From the IMG/VR virus record IMGVR_UViG_3300037225_000856, positions 48,404-112,403 of that record: a stretch of 64,000 bases of DNA; one strand, written 5' to 3'. Made by a program: the position numbers and the translations under genes. This DNA comes from a virus. This document shows positions 25,185 to 34,337 of this stretch, in pieces (the stretch's first letter is position 1; each line of letters starts with the position of its first letter). Under the pieces are notes generated by a model that had not been told where the DNA came from, searched no databases, and saw only the letters and a list, made by a program, of their open reading frames with translations.

Positions 25185-26086
25185 TGATTAATGAGTTAGA
25201 AATACTATTTAATAACGTCAAGCATTTCCGTCAATTATTAACAGAAGGCGTTAGTGATAAGGTTATTGTCGATGCCATTAATCAACATAAATTTCTTTAT
25301 ATTTATTATAAAGGGGAAAATACGATTGAAACTGGCTATCGAACAATAAGACCTTTTGTATTAGGCGTAAACACAAGCGGTAATTTAGCACTTAGAGCAT
25401 GGCAGGACAAAGGTAGAAGTGATAGCCTTAGATCAGATTCTCCAAGAAATAGATTACATCATGAACATGAAGTAGATACGGATGGATTGACAAAACCGGG
25501 TTGGCGATTGTTTCTTGTTAACAATATAACTTCTGCAATACCAACAGGTAAAAGATTTATTGATGCTCAAGGAAATGTTGAAATACCAACAGGATATAAA
25601 GAAAATGATAAAGATATGACAGGTGGTATAATTGCATCTGTTACATCTGGCGGTAAAATACCTGTGGGCGGTATACCAACAACAAGACAAAAATTGCCGA
25701 GATGGGACAAATATAAAAACGCAGATAAAAATAACCGACAAATTACAAAAGCAGATGTTCTTGGATTAAATGATATTGCCAAAAGAGTTATGAAAAAACC
25801 CATCACGGATTTTTTTGTTGCAATTGATAATAAAAACAATTTTAATTTACAGGATGTAAGAACTAAACTTAATTTTCCACAAAATGCATATGTGGATGAT
25901 TTAAGTAATTTATATAATAGGCTTGTTATGAAAACACCTGTGAATAAAACAGCACAAGATCAGTTTGCAAAAAACCAAAAAGATAAAATGGTAAAAGGTC
26001 TTGCCGAAAAGCAAACTCCACAAAATCCGTCAATATTTAAAGAAAATGAAAATAATCCTATTGTTAAGAAGACTTTTTTCAAATAA
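25184..26086 (+). CDS. WYL-domain protein
   Basis: Of 300 residues, about 20-125 resemble a WYL domain: a helix, then INQHKFLYIYYKG, RTIRPFVLGVNTSGNLALRAWQDKG, and GWRLFLVNNITSAIPTGKRF, matching the strand pattern 'v-x-I-x-Y ... R-x-[IV]-x-P-x-x-L ... L-R-A-W ... [RK]-x-F-x-[LV]-x-x-I'. WYL domains bind nucleic acid or nucleotide ligands and usually regulate transcription or defence proteins, typically next to a helix-turn-helix; none is visible here. The rest is a Gly/Pro/Lys-rich linker and a helical C terminus. It is translationally coupled to the small gene upstream. A regulatory role is inferred. Confidence 0.6.
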   Translation: MINELEILFNNVKHFRQLLTEGVSDKVIVDAINQHKFLYIYYKGENTIETGYRTIRPFVLGVNTSGNLALRAWQDKGRSDSLRSDSPRNRLHHEHEVDTDGLTKPGWRLFLVNNITSAIPTGKRFIDAQGNVEIPTGYKENDKDMTGGIIASVTSGGKIPVGGIPTTRQKLPRWDKYKNADKNNRQITKADVLGLNDIAKRVMKKPITDFFVAIDNKNNFNLQDVRTKLNFPQNAYVDDLSNLYNRLVMKTPVNKTAQDQFAKNQKDKMVKGLAEKQTPQNPSIFKENENNPIVKKTFFK

Positions 26087-26089
26087 TAG

Positions 26090-26099
26090 AGTATTTATA
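26090..26099 (+). promoter_or_regulatory. AGTATTTATA motif (candidate phage promoter)
   Basis: Exact AGTATTTATA, 22 nt upstream of the gene at 26122. Confidence 0.55.
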
Positions 26100-26121
26100 A
26101 AAAAATATAAAATTTTATAAA

Positions 26122-26808
26122 ATGGCAAAACCAGATTTAAATAAACTTAGAACCGAGATAGATAATCGCAAAAGAGAAAGAAACATATCATCATCACCAT
26201 TAGGTGAAAGTACAGGTGCTAATATTGCACCAAGGGATGCTTTTTTATATGAATTGATTAGGTCACACGATACTGGCGTTGAAACACCTGCAACTGATTT
26301 AATTAAATTAGTTGAAAATCAAGTCGCAATTAAAAATAAAGAAACGGTACGACACAATATTAATGAAACTGCTGTTGTTGACAGAGTACCAGCACGTCTT
26401 CCTGTTCAAAACAATAAGCCAGTTGAAATGTCACCTGAAAGAGACGAGCAATTATTCACTGATCTTCAAAATAAAAACAAACAAACATTAGCTGACTCAA
26501 TTGCACCGTATATTGCTGGTGGTCAGAAAAAGAATCTTAATCCAACTGGTGGTGCAGTATCACCAATGAATTTAAATGAAGGTTATTTGGTTGAAAACGT
26601 AAAAAAGATTGTTAATAACTACTTGATTGATATTGATAATTTCGGTCCCGTTGTCGAAGAAGCAATTAAGGGTACAATTATTGAAATGTATGCTGCTGAA
26701 CGAATAAAAGAAGTGCTTACTGAGAACAAAGAAATGATTAGGGGACTTATAATTGATGTCATTAAAGAGATTTCAGACAGAAATAAAGCAAAAAAAGCGC
26801 AATTGTAA
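26122..26808 (+). CDS. Hypothetical protein, helical C terminus
   Basis: The 228-residue product is not recognised. The first 150 residues are polar and partly disordered (many Asn, Pro, Lys and Glu). The last 80 (GYLVENVKKIVNNYLIDIDNFGPVVEEAIKGTIIEMYAAERIKEVL...) are predicted helical and may oligomerise. Its last four codons and stop form the left arm and loop of a strong terminator, so it ends the transcription unit that begins at 26090. Position after small and regulatory genes gives no clear function. Confidence 0.5.
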   Translation: MAKPDLNKLRTEIDNRKRERNISSSPLGESTGANIAPRDAFLYELIRSHDTGVETPATDLIKLVENQVAIKNKETVRHNINETAVVDRVPARLPVQNNKPVEMSPERDEQLFTDLQNKNKQTLADSIAPYIAGGQKKNLNPTGGAVSPMNLNEGYLVENVKKIVNNYLIDIDNFGPVVEEAIKGTIIEMYAAERIKEVLTENKEMIRGLIIDVIKEISDRNKAKKAQL

Positions 26809-26820
26809 TTGCGCTTTTTT
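26791..26820 (+). terminator. Rho-independent terminator overlapping a stop codon
   Basis: AAAAAAGCGCAATT (26791-26804) pairs with AATTGCGCTTTTTT (26807-26820). The stop codon TAA (26806-26808) lies in the loop region. The symmetrical A-run and T-run would let it work in both directions. Confidence 0.9.
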
Positions 26821-26845
26821 TCGCAATTTTTTTACAGCTAAGTTT

Positions 26846-26854
26846 GTATTTATA
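26846..26854 (+). promoter_or_regulatory. TTGTATTTATA motif (candidate phage promoter)
   Basis: GTATTTATA directly downstream of the terminator and 23 nt upstream of the gene at 26878. Confidence 0.5.
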
Positions 26855-26877
26855 AATATACTACAAATAGTTACAGC

Positions 26878-29517
26878 ATGACTTACGATAACTTCTTAAA
26901 ATTATTGGATGAATTTGAAGAAATACAATCATTTGCAAAGAAAATTGAATTCGCTAATCGATATTTTCAAAGAATAGGTAGTGGGTCAGGTAGAATAGTT
27001 TATGATATTGACGGCACTAAAGTTTTTAAATTGGCAAAGAATGCCAAAGGCGTTGCTCAAAATGAAGCTGAAATAAATATTGGTTCATATCATGACACTC
27101 ATAGTATAGTTACAAAAGTTTTAGAAAGTGATAATAATGGTAGTTGGATTATTTCCGAAAAAGCAAAAAAGGTTAACGAAAACAGAATTAAACAATTAAC
27201 TGGCATTCCAAGTCTAAATGATTTATTTTATTTTCTTAGAAATCATGAAGACAACATTAAAGGTGGCAAGGGTATATTTGGTCAGGATGCAGATATTAAA
27301 GAGTTATTAAATGATAATGAATTTGCTATTGAATTAGAAGACATAATGGCAAATTATTCTGTATCTGCTGGCGACTTAGGCAGACCAAGCACATACGGTG
27401 AAGTTCTTCGTGACGGTCAGCCAACAATTGTTTTAACTGATTATGGATTAACAGGTGAAGTGTATAATACTCATTACAGTCCAAATAGAAAGAAAAATTA
27501 TCGCCTTTTTGAATTGTATGATAATTATGATGGTAATGATGATATACTTGGAGATATGCCACCACAAGATGCAATTGATACACGTAGAGGCATGTGGGCG
27601 CAAATACCTTACAGCGTAGGCGATGGTAGCGGTGTGATAAATGAAGGTTTTATATCATTTATACTTGACAGAGATAAGTATCCGACAAGAGTGTTGCCGA
27701 GCGCACCATATATAGTCGATGAATTTCATAATTGTGTAAATAATATTGACGAAACTTTGAATCATGTTAAAAATAAAAAGAAATTTTATGAAAATTTATT
27801 GAAACTTCAAGAATATCTTATTGAACAAAAATTTTATGACAGAGAACCTTTAGGTGAAATTGTATATTTAAAAGAAGACGGTAGTGCTTTATATTCTACT
27901 GATAATGCAATGGGACAAGATAATTTTCCTGTACATAATAATATCGATACTTCACCTTCAATTAGAAATGATCTTGATGCAAATAGAGATAAAATTAATG
28001 AAGAAAAATGGACAGGTAAAGCGTATAGAGTAGAATCTGGTTTTAGTAATTTACGTGATACAACTGCCGGGGATGTTGTAAGATTTGAAAGAGATGAATT
28101 GGGAAATGTAGGTGATTTTGCGCACATTACTGATGAAAAATTAAAAGAATTAAATAATTATTCTGCTCATGATATTGCTTGGTATACAAAAAATTTTGAA
28201 GATGCTAAAAGATATTCAGAAACAGACGATTTTTCAGATATTGAAGAATATGAATTATCTGGCGAAATTATTGCTACCGATGGTGATGGTGGATATTTAG
28301 TTTTAAATAATCAATTGAAAGAAGATTTAGAATATCATAATGTGGTGGGAGATGCCACAAAAGATCAATACATGTTGGATGAAAGACAATTATCTTCAAT
28401 GGCTGGCAGCAGTACTGTTGAAATAAAAAAGAAATGTAGATTAGGTGGTTTAGGAAATACAAGTGCGCAGTGCAATTGGGGTGATATTAATGCTGTAGAT
28501 ATTAAACCGCTTAAAGAAGAGGTTAATGAAGAAGTTAATGCAAAAGAAATGCGCAGCGATATTGCTGCAATTAAATCAATTCTAAATGGAAAGAGAGGGG
28601 TTGCTTTTACTGAAATAAACAAATCCATTGCTCAAAAACTTGAAAAAAAGAAAATTGGTGTTATTCCTACAAGAATGACTTCAAATAACACAATGTTTGC
28701 AATTATATATACCGATAAGGTTAATGCATATTTACTTTATGAATTTGCAAAGAAAAATAATGGATATCTTTTAGATAAAACTTCAGAAGAAGCACGTGAG
28801 ATTGGAAAATTATTGAATTATTCACCAAGCGATATAGAGCAACACATTCGTAATAAATATAATAAAAAACCACCATTAATGCCCGACAAGTCACCGGATG
28901 ATTTTAATGACTTGGCTGAAAATGCTTCACTGGACTTTTGGGATTTGAATGAAGAAAAATTTCCTGAATTCGAAAAAGATATTCAGCAAGACCTTACAAC
29001 ACATCAATTGGATAAAAAATATATAAGAAGTTATCAGGACGGAGAACATACATACAATGTTTATGCTGTTAATGGTGATGAAGTTCGTGATAGTGGTTTT
29101 ATTGAATGGGTAGATGGTGGTAACCATTGGGTTGATGCCGATTTACCGAAAATCGAACAAAAATATGCAAAACATATTGGAGAAAATGATTATTGGATTG
29201 ATGATGTGTTTATGGTTAAACCAGCAGACTTTGAAGCAATATTATTACATGAGAGAACAGAAAGTTTTATCATAAGACATTATGGTTATGAATATAATGA
29301 TGCTCATAATATTGCGAACAAAGTTGAAATGATGTTTAGAAAAAAAATACCTGATGGAGCAAATCGTGCTCTTGCTGAGAAAATTTATGATATATTTGTA
29401 GCTAATTTCAAACCAGAAAAGAGTAAACAGAAACATAAACCAGTAAATGAAATGTTAAATGAAGCACAAATAATTTTAATTAATATCAATGAAGCAAAAT
29501 CAATGATGAAAATATGA
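26878..29517 (+). CDS. Multidomain protein: kinase-like N terminus, ART-like middle
   Basis: The 879-residue product begins with a segment like a protein-kinase N-lobe: a Gly-rich loop GSGSGRIVYDIDGTKVFKLA with an expected lysine, then QNEAEINIG, followed later (about 185-190) by VLTDYGLT, similar to a DFG motif. Residues about 375-500 (GKAYRVESG, GDVVRFERDELG, DIAWYTKNFEDAKRYSE, IIATDGDGGYLVLN) match a module common in phage polyvalent proteins that resembles ADP-ribosyltransferases. The C-terminal 250 residues include LLHERTESFIIRHYG, which could be a metal-binding or protease-like helix. Such proteins are often injected or expressed early to modify host targets. Catalysis is not shown, and the domain names are moderate-confidence readings. 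Confidence 0.5.
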   Translation: MTYDNFLKLLDEFEEIQSFAKKIEFANRYFQRIGSGSGRIVYDIDGTKVFKLAKNAKGVAQNEAEINIGSYHDTHSIVTKVLESDNNGSWIISEKAKKVNENRIKQLTGIPSLNDLFYFLRNHEDNIKGGKGIFGQDADIKELLNDNEFAIELEDIMANYSVSAGDLGRPSTYGEVLRDGQPTIVLTDYGLTGEVYNTHYSPNRKKNYRLFELYDNYDGNDDILGDMPPQDAIDTRRGMWAQIPYSVGDGSGVINEGFISFILDRDKYPTRVLPSAPYIVDEFHNCVNNIDETLNHVKNKKKFYENLLKLQEYLIEQKFYDREPLGEIVYLKEDGSALYSTDNAMGQDNFPVHNNIDTSPSIRNDLDANRDKINEEKWTGKAYRVESGFSNLRDTTAGDVVRFERDELGNVGDFAHITDEKLKELNNYSAHDIAWYTKNFEDAKRYSETDDFSDIEEYELSGEIIATDGDGGYLVLNNQLKEDLEYHNVVGDATKDQYMLDERQLSSMAGSSTVEIKKKCRLGGLGNTSAQCNWGDINAVDIKPLKEEVNEEVNAKEMRSDIAAIKSILNGKRGVAFTEINKSIAQKLEKKKIGVIPTRMTSNNTMFAIIYTDKVNAYLLYEFAKKNNGYLLDKTSEEAREIGKLLNYSPSDIEQHIRNKYNKKPPLMPDKSPDDFNDLAENASLDFWDLNEEKFPEFEKDIQQDLTTHQLDKKYIRSYQDGEHTYNVYAVNGDEVRDSGFIEWVDGGNHWVDADLPKIEQKYAKHIGENDYWIDDVFMVKPADFEAILLHERTESFIIRHYGYEYNDAHNIANKVEMMFRKKIPDGANRALAEKIYDIFVANFKPEKSKQKHKPVNEMLNEAQIILININEAKSMMKI

Positions 29518-30368
29518 ATAAAAATACTTGGACTAATAATGAAATAATATTATTAAAAAATAATTTTGCAATAAAAACAAATGAGGAATTAATTAGTTTA
29601 TTTTCAAATAGAACAATTATGTCAATTAAAGTTAAAGCAAAACGACTTAAATTAAGAAAAAATAAAGAAACTGAATTTAGAAATAGAAGTATTGCTCATC
29701 TGGGAGAAAAAAATTCAATGTGGGGTAAAATATCTAAAATACATGGAAAAAATTATGATGATTATTATGGTAGTGAAAAATCAAAAGAAATAAAAACTAA
29801 ATTATCAAAAGATAAGATTGAAAAACATAAAAATGGTGTATTAAATACTTCTGGTATTAATAATGGTATGTTTGGTAAAATATCACCAAATAGAGGAATA
29901 ACAATGGTAATTGAACAAAGAAAAAAAATATCTGATGCAAAAAAAGTATATTGGAATAATTTATCGGATAAAAGAAAAAATGAATTAAATTTAATTAGAA
30001 TTAATAATATTTATAAAAACAAAATAATTGATACTAAACCTGAAATTATTATTGAAAATTATCTTAAAGAAATTAATGTTTATTATAGAAAAAAAGAAAT
30101 TGTCGGATATTATAATTGTGATTTTATGATTAATGATAAATTAATTATTGAAGTGCAAGGAGATTATTGGCATGCAAATCCAATTAAATATTTAAATAAA
30201 AAATTAACATTAGCACAACAAAATAACATACATAGAGATAAAAGAAAGTTTACTTATTTAAGTAATCGTAATTATAAAATATTATATTTGTGGGAAAATG
30301 ATATATATCGAAATTTGAACATTTGTAAAAATCAAATAAATAATTTAATATATGGGAAAACTGAATGA
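29514..30368 (+). CDS. Homing endonuclease with NUMOD3-like and Vsr-like (EDxHD) domains
   Basis: The 284-residue product starts with a SANT/HTH-like segment (WTNNEIILLKNNF, SIKVKAKRLKL), then two NUMOD3-type motifs (GEKNSMWGKISKIHGK and NNGMFGKISPNRG) that bind DNA in phage endonucleases. The C-terminal nuclease reads YYNCDFMINDKLIIEVQGDYWH...RDKRKFTYLSNRNYKILYLWENDI, the EDxHD layout of I-Bth0305I-like enzymes. Its ATG overlaps the upstream stop by 4 nt and its last 17 nt are also the first 17 nt of the CCA-enzyme gene, exactly as for the endonuclease at 16313. It is a selfish element using neighbouring translation signals. Confidence 0.75.
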   Translation: MNKNTWTNNEIILLKNNFAIKTNEELISLFSNRTIMSIKVKAKRLKLRKNKETEFRNRSIAHLGEKNSMWGKISKIHGKNYDDYYGSEKSKEIKTKLSKDKIEKHKNGVLNTSGINNGMFGKISPNRGITMVIEQRKKISDAKKVYWNNLSDKRKNELNLIRINNIYKNKIIDTKPEIIIENYLKEINVYYRKKEIVGYYNCDFMINDKLIIEVQGDYWHANPIKYLNKKLTLAQQNNIHRDKRKFTYLSNRNYKILYLWENDIYRNLNICKNQINNLIYGKTE

Positions 30369-33300
30369 TTTTATATTAATATTAAAGCAAAAACCTTTTA
30401 TTAAATCACTAATAAATGATTTAAAATCAGATGTTTATGTAGTTGGTGGAGTTGTGCGTGATCTTATACTTAATAAACCCAATAAAGATATTGATTTGGT
30501 GGTTGGAAAAGTACCAATAGACAAATTAGTTGCACATTTACAAAAATTTGGTAAGGTAGATGTTGTGGGTAAATCATTTGGAGTCATTAAATTCATTGAT
30601 AATGAGGGTATTGATTATGATATTGCTTTACCGAGACGAGAAACTAAAAACAGTGAGGGTGGATATCGTGGATTTGATGTACAAAGTGATGAAAATCTTC
30701 CAATTGAAGACGAATTAATTAGAAGGGACGCTAAGATGAATGCTATGGCTATTAATATTAATACAAATAAATTTATTGACCCATTGGGAGGATTAGAAGA
30801 TATAAAAAATAAACAAATATCTGCAGCAAATCCAGAGGCGTTTTCAGATGACCCATTAAGAGCTATAAGATTCTGTTCATTTGCTTCACGTTTTGGATTT
30901 ACTATTGACCCAGACACAATGAAAATGATTCAAAAAAATGCTGGGAGAGTAAAAGAAATAGCACCAGAGAGAATTTTGACAGAATTTGATAAAATTGTCA
31001 AAAAGGGAAACAAACTATTGGCTGCAACACTACTTGATGAAACTGGTTTGCTTAAAGAAATATTTGGTAGAGGACTATATTATGATTTCAGAAATACAAA
31101 AGAACCCTTTGATAAAGTAAAAACAATGAGTGAATTTATTTATTTGTTAAGTAAAAATCTTGTTAATGACCCTGCAGAGTTTTACAAAAATAATCTTAAA
31201 GGTGATGAAAATACATACAGAGAAATAAAAGCACTTCAAATAGCATATGATAGCGGTGAAGCAACCAATTTAATTGAAGCAAGATCAATTGCACATAATA
31301 TGTACGTGATATCTCCAATATCATTACAAAGTCAGATATTGCCAAATGTAATTAAAACTGCTGCACAAGAATTATTTGAAGGCAAGTATCCCAAAACTGT
31401 TAATGAATTGGCAGTAAATGGTAATGATTTAATGGAACTTGGTTTACAAGGTAAAGTAATTGGTGATATGCAAAAATCATTATTATTAAAGATTTATTCA
31501 AATAAAATTAGGAATAATAAAGAAGAATTGCTAAATTTGGCGGGTCAAAATAAACCAATGATTAAAGAAGAAGTTAGCGAAAGAATTGAATATGGAGCAT
31601 TGTTATTATTTCTCGATATTCCAATTTGGAATAAAATTACATCAATAATCAATAAAGAAGATTTATATGATGAAGAAGGTTATGGTATTGAATCTGACCC
31701 ACATGTTACAATATTATATGGTTTCCATGATGAAGTTACTGCTGAAGAAGTGTTTGATTTATATAAATTAAATATACCATTAAAACCAATTGAAATACGT
31801 ATTAAAGGTATTAATATTTTTGAAACTTTTAAATTTGACGTAGTAAAATTTGATGTCGAATCCGATATACTTAAAAAAGCACATGAGATAATGAAAGATT
31901 TGCCAAATACTGAAGATTTCCCTGATTATCATCCGCATATAACAATTGCATGTGTAAAAAAAGGTGAGGGCAAAAAATATACTAAACCATTTGAAAAAGA
32001 AATAATATTAAAAGGTAATAAATTAATATATTCTACTAAAGGTCAAAGAGGTGATGCTGGCGAAAAACTAATGCTTGAAGGTGTTGCTGATAGATATGCG
32101 GAGAAAACATTCAACATACCCGACCCAAATACTCAGAATGATGTACAGGCAATGGGAGATATACAAAAAAGTGTTGAAGAACCTATTGGTTATGTTACAC
32201 CTTACTCCTCAAATGATTCAGCTAAAGAAGTACCAATATATTTAAATCCAAAGTCATTAACTAATTTTGCTGATAATGTCAGGGTAATTGTAAATGATAA
32301 AGGAGATTTATATATTGCACAGGAAGATGGCAGATTTAATCATGGCATGATGGCAAAGGCATTAGGTTTATTTGCTTCTGATAATGGAATATATAATGAT
32401 ATGGATGAATATCAATTATTGCATAGAGTAGACAACACTAATGCATTTGGGTTAGGCGATACTGCTGAAGATTATATTGAAAGAAAATATGAAAATAGAG
32501 TATATTTATTAAACATATTACGTCAGGCAAAAAGAAAAAATCCACAATATGATTTTTATAATGAATATTATGCGAATATAAAAGGTGAACCAGTAAGTCT
32601 TAATGAATTTGCTTATCCTGAAATAAGACCAGAAGAAAAAAATACTTGGAATATAAATGGAGAAAATGTTGATATTAAGTTTTTTGTTGAAAAATATGAC
32701 ATATGGAATCAGGGTGGATATGCAGACCCTTCAGAAGCATCTGTGTTAGAATTTCTTCAAAATAATTATGAAGATTTCATTCATGACGAGAAACTTAAAA
32801 AAGAATTACTTGTGGCTTTAACTGATAGAAATGTATTAGATGAAACGGTTTTAAATGAAATGTCAATTCAGACAATAGATTATACCGATATTATTACTCC
32901 AGAATATATTAAAGAAGTAGAAATGAGTGATAATTATGAAAGATATATTGAATATTATCAGTATGAAGAAAATATGGTTCATGTTGACAAAGAAGAAATT
33001 GAAAAAACTGAAAATTTTAAAAAATGGTTCAGATATGAATTAAGTGTCAGATATGAGGATGTTGTTGATAATATAACAAATAAAATAAAACCTGATGGTA
33101 CTATTGATATTTGGAGAAGAATAAAAGTTGATGATATTTGGGTTAATCATCTTTTACAAGCGGGAAAACATTTGGGTATTTATTGGTCATGGGATGAACG
33201 TGCTGCAGAAGCACATTGGGGTGATACAGCAAAAAACAGTAATGCATTAATAAAATCTTCAATAAATGAAAAATATATTGATTGGAAAAATACAATATAT

Positions 33301-33462
33301 GCAAACATGGATTTAAGTCTTGGTGAAGATGAAAAAGAAATAAGATTGTTTAAAAATACATCATTAAAAATTGAAGAATTAAATATTGATGGTCAAAATG
33401 TTGAAGATATTATGGGAAGCGATTATGAATTACAATTAAGAAATAAAACATTTTATGCGTAA
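30352..33462 (+). CDS. tRNA nucleotidyltransferase (CCA-adding type) fused to 2H phosphoesterase
   Basis: The 1036-residue product has three parts. Residues 1-400 are a class II CCA-adding enzyme/poly(A) polymerase: GGVVRD (32-37), catalytic D46-x-D48 (DIDLVV), RRD (124-126) with NAMA, and a typical helical body (DPLRAIRFCSFASRFGF). Residues about 410-570 are a 2H phosphoesterase with H451-V-T453 and H529-I-T531, the two HxT motifs. Residues about 590-1036 are unassigned; the end (IDIWRRIKVDD...LGIYWSWDERAAEAHWG) resembles ART-like polyvalent modules. Bacterial CCA enzymes often carry an HD phosphohydrolase; here a 2H domain takes its place, suggesting that 2',3'-cyclic phosphate ends of cleaved tRNA are healed before CCA addition. 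This role is inferred. Confidence 0.8.
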   Translation: MGKLNDFILILKQKPFIKSLINDLKSDVYVVGGVVRDLILNKPNKDIDLVVGKVPIDKLVAHLQKFGKVDVVGKSFGVIKFIDNEGIDYDIALPRRETKNSEGGYRGFDVQSDENLPIEDELIRRDAKMNAMAININTNKFIDPLGGLEDIKNKQISAANPEAFSDDPLRAIRFCSFASRFGFTIDPDTMKMIQKNAGRVKEIAPERILTEFDKIVKKGNKLLAATLLDETGLLKEIFGRGLYYDFRNTKEPFDKVKTMSEFIYLLSKNLVNDPAEFYKNNLKGDENTYREIKALQIAYDSGEATNLIEARSIAHNMYVISPISLQSQILPNVIKTAAQELFEGKYPKTVNELAVNGNDLMELGLQGKVIGDMQKSLLLKIYSNKIRNNKEELLNLAGQNKPMIKEEVSERIEYGALLLFLDIPIWNKITSIINKEDLYDEEGYGIESDPHVTILYGFHDEVTAEEVFDLYKLNIPLKPIEIRIKGINIFETFKFDVVKFDVESDILKKAHEIMKDLPNTEDFPDYHPHITIACVKKGEGKKYTKPFEKEIILKGNKLIYSTKGQRGDAGEKLMLEGVADRYAEKTFNIPDPNTQNDVQAMGDIQKSVEEPIGYVTPYSSNDSAKEVPIYLNPKSLTNFADNVRVIVNDKGDLYIAQEDGRFNHGMMAKALGLFASDNGIYNDMDEYQLLHRVDNTNAFGLGDTAEDYIERKYENRVYLLNILRQAKRKNPQYDFYNEYYANIKGEPVSLNEFAYPEIRPEEKNTWNINGENVDIKFFVEKYDIWNQGGYADPSEASVLEFLQNNYEDFIHDEKLKKELLVALTDRNVLDETVLNEMSIQTIDYTDIITPEYIKEVEMSDNYERYIEYYQYEENMVHVDKEEIEKTENFKKWFRYELSVRYEDVVDNITNKIKPDGTIDIWRRIKVDDIWVNHLLQAGKHLGIYWSWDERAAEAHWGDTAKNSNALIKSSINEKYIDWKNTIYANMDLSLGEDEKEIRLFKNTSLKIEELNIDGQNVEDIMGSDYELQLRNKTFYA

Positions 33463-34111
33463 AGAAAAATTACTTAAAGAGCAACAGCGAAATAAATTAC
33501 TTGAAGATTCTGGTGTCAATCTGGTTCAGGGTGCAAATTTAATATCAGTTGATATACAGCCAGAATATGAAAGTTATATTACGTTTAATTTGGATTCATT
33601 CATAATGTTTTTAAATAAAAATATTAATGTTATAAATTCATTAACTTTCTTGTACAATGGTCAGGATACTTTGGGAATGGTAAATGAAGCAGGATATAGA
33701 GATTGGTTATATGAAAATGGATTACAAGAAGAAGTTTTGGATTCAGCCAGATTTTATGATAAAGGATATGCGTTTTTCAGATATTGCATGGATGAAGGTA
33801 TTGAAGAAGAAGAAACTGTAAATTTGGTAAAATACATGATTCAAAACAACATTAATGACAGTAGGGACATTGATGAAGAAATGTGGAATGGTTTTATGCA
33901 AGAATATGGATATGATTCAAGTGCTGTTAGAGATTTACTTGAATCAGCAGCAGATATGATAAATATTCCAGATTTAATGGATTATTTAAGAAGATTTGGT
34001 GGAAAATTAGTAATATGCGGTGGTGGTATTAATGAATGTTTTAAAGAAGTTGAAATTGCATTAACAGCATTGGGAAAAAATTATAATGTCTTAACAAAAT
34101 TTACTTATTAA
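33455..34111 (+). CDS. Hypothetical protein with conserved glycine-rich C terminus
   Basis: The 218-residue product overlaps the CCA-2H gene by 8 nt. It is acidic and mostly helical in the middle (EEEETVNLVKYMIQNNIND, DSSAVRDLLESAADMI), and ends in a striking LVICGGGINECFKEVEIALTALGKNY segment that looks like a conserved motif (a glycine turn followed by CFKEVE). I recall similar tails in other large phages but cannot name a function. Close coupling suggests it works with the preceding enzyme. Confidence 0.5.
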   Translation: MRKEKLLKEQQRNKLLEDSGVNLVQGANLISVDIQPEYESYITFNLDSFIMFLNKNINVINSLTFLYNGQDTLGMVNEAGYRDWLYENGLQEEVLDSARFYDKGYAFFRYCMDEGIEEEETVNLVKYMIQNNINDSRDIDEEMWNGFMQEYGYDSSAVRDLLESAADMINIPDLMDYLRRFGGKLVICGGGINECFKEVEIALTALGKNYNVLTKFTY

Positions 34112-34150
34112 TTTTATTATTATATAAGTGTGAGTTACTAAATCCTATAA

Positions 34151-34159
34151 AGTATTTAT
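34151..34159 (+). promoter_or_regulatory. AGTATTTAT motif (candidate phage promoter)
   Basis: AGTATTTAT ending 2 nt before the ATG at 34161. If it is a -10 element, that gene would be leaderless or use a later start; otherwise the site serves the ArdC-like gene at 34334. Confidence 0.4.
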
Positions 34160-34160
34160 T

Positions 34161-34337
34161 ATGAAAAGCAAAGACAAAACAAGAACAGTTACACCAATGG
34201 ATGTAGCCAAATTTTTAGGTGTTGAAAAAGAATATAAAGAAGTTCTTTTTGAACAAGAACTGAAAGAAAATCATGATATTATTATGAGTAATAATATCGA
34301 AGAAAATAATACTATTAGAAAAGATAACAATAAATGA
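34161..34337 (+). CDS. 58-residue protein repeating the ArdC-like protein's C-terminal motif
   Basis: ATG 34161 to TGA 34337 encodes 58 residues. Residues 8-29 (RTVTPMDVAKFLGVEKEYKE...) are nearly identical to the C-terminal part of the next gene's product (RTVTPMDVARFIGVEKEYQD...). The rest is charged and helical. The stop overlaps the next ATG by 4 nt (ATGA), so translation of the two is coupled. It may be a duplicated tail acting as a tag, an oligomerisation helix, or an interaction partner of the ArdC-like protein; no function is known. Confidence 0.6.
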   Translation: MKSKDKTRTVTPMDVAKFLGVEKEYKEVLFEQELKENHDIIMSNNIEENNTIRKDNNK

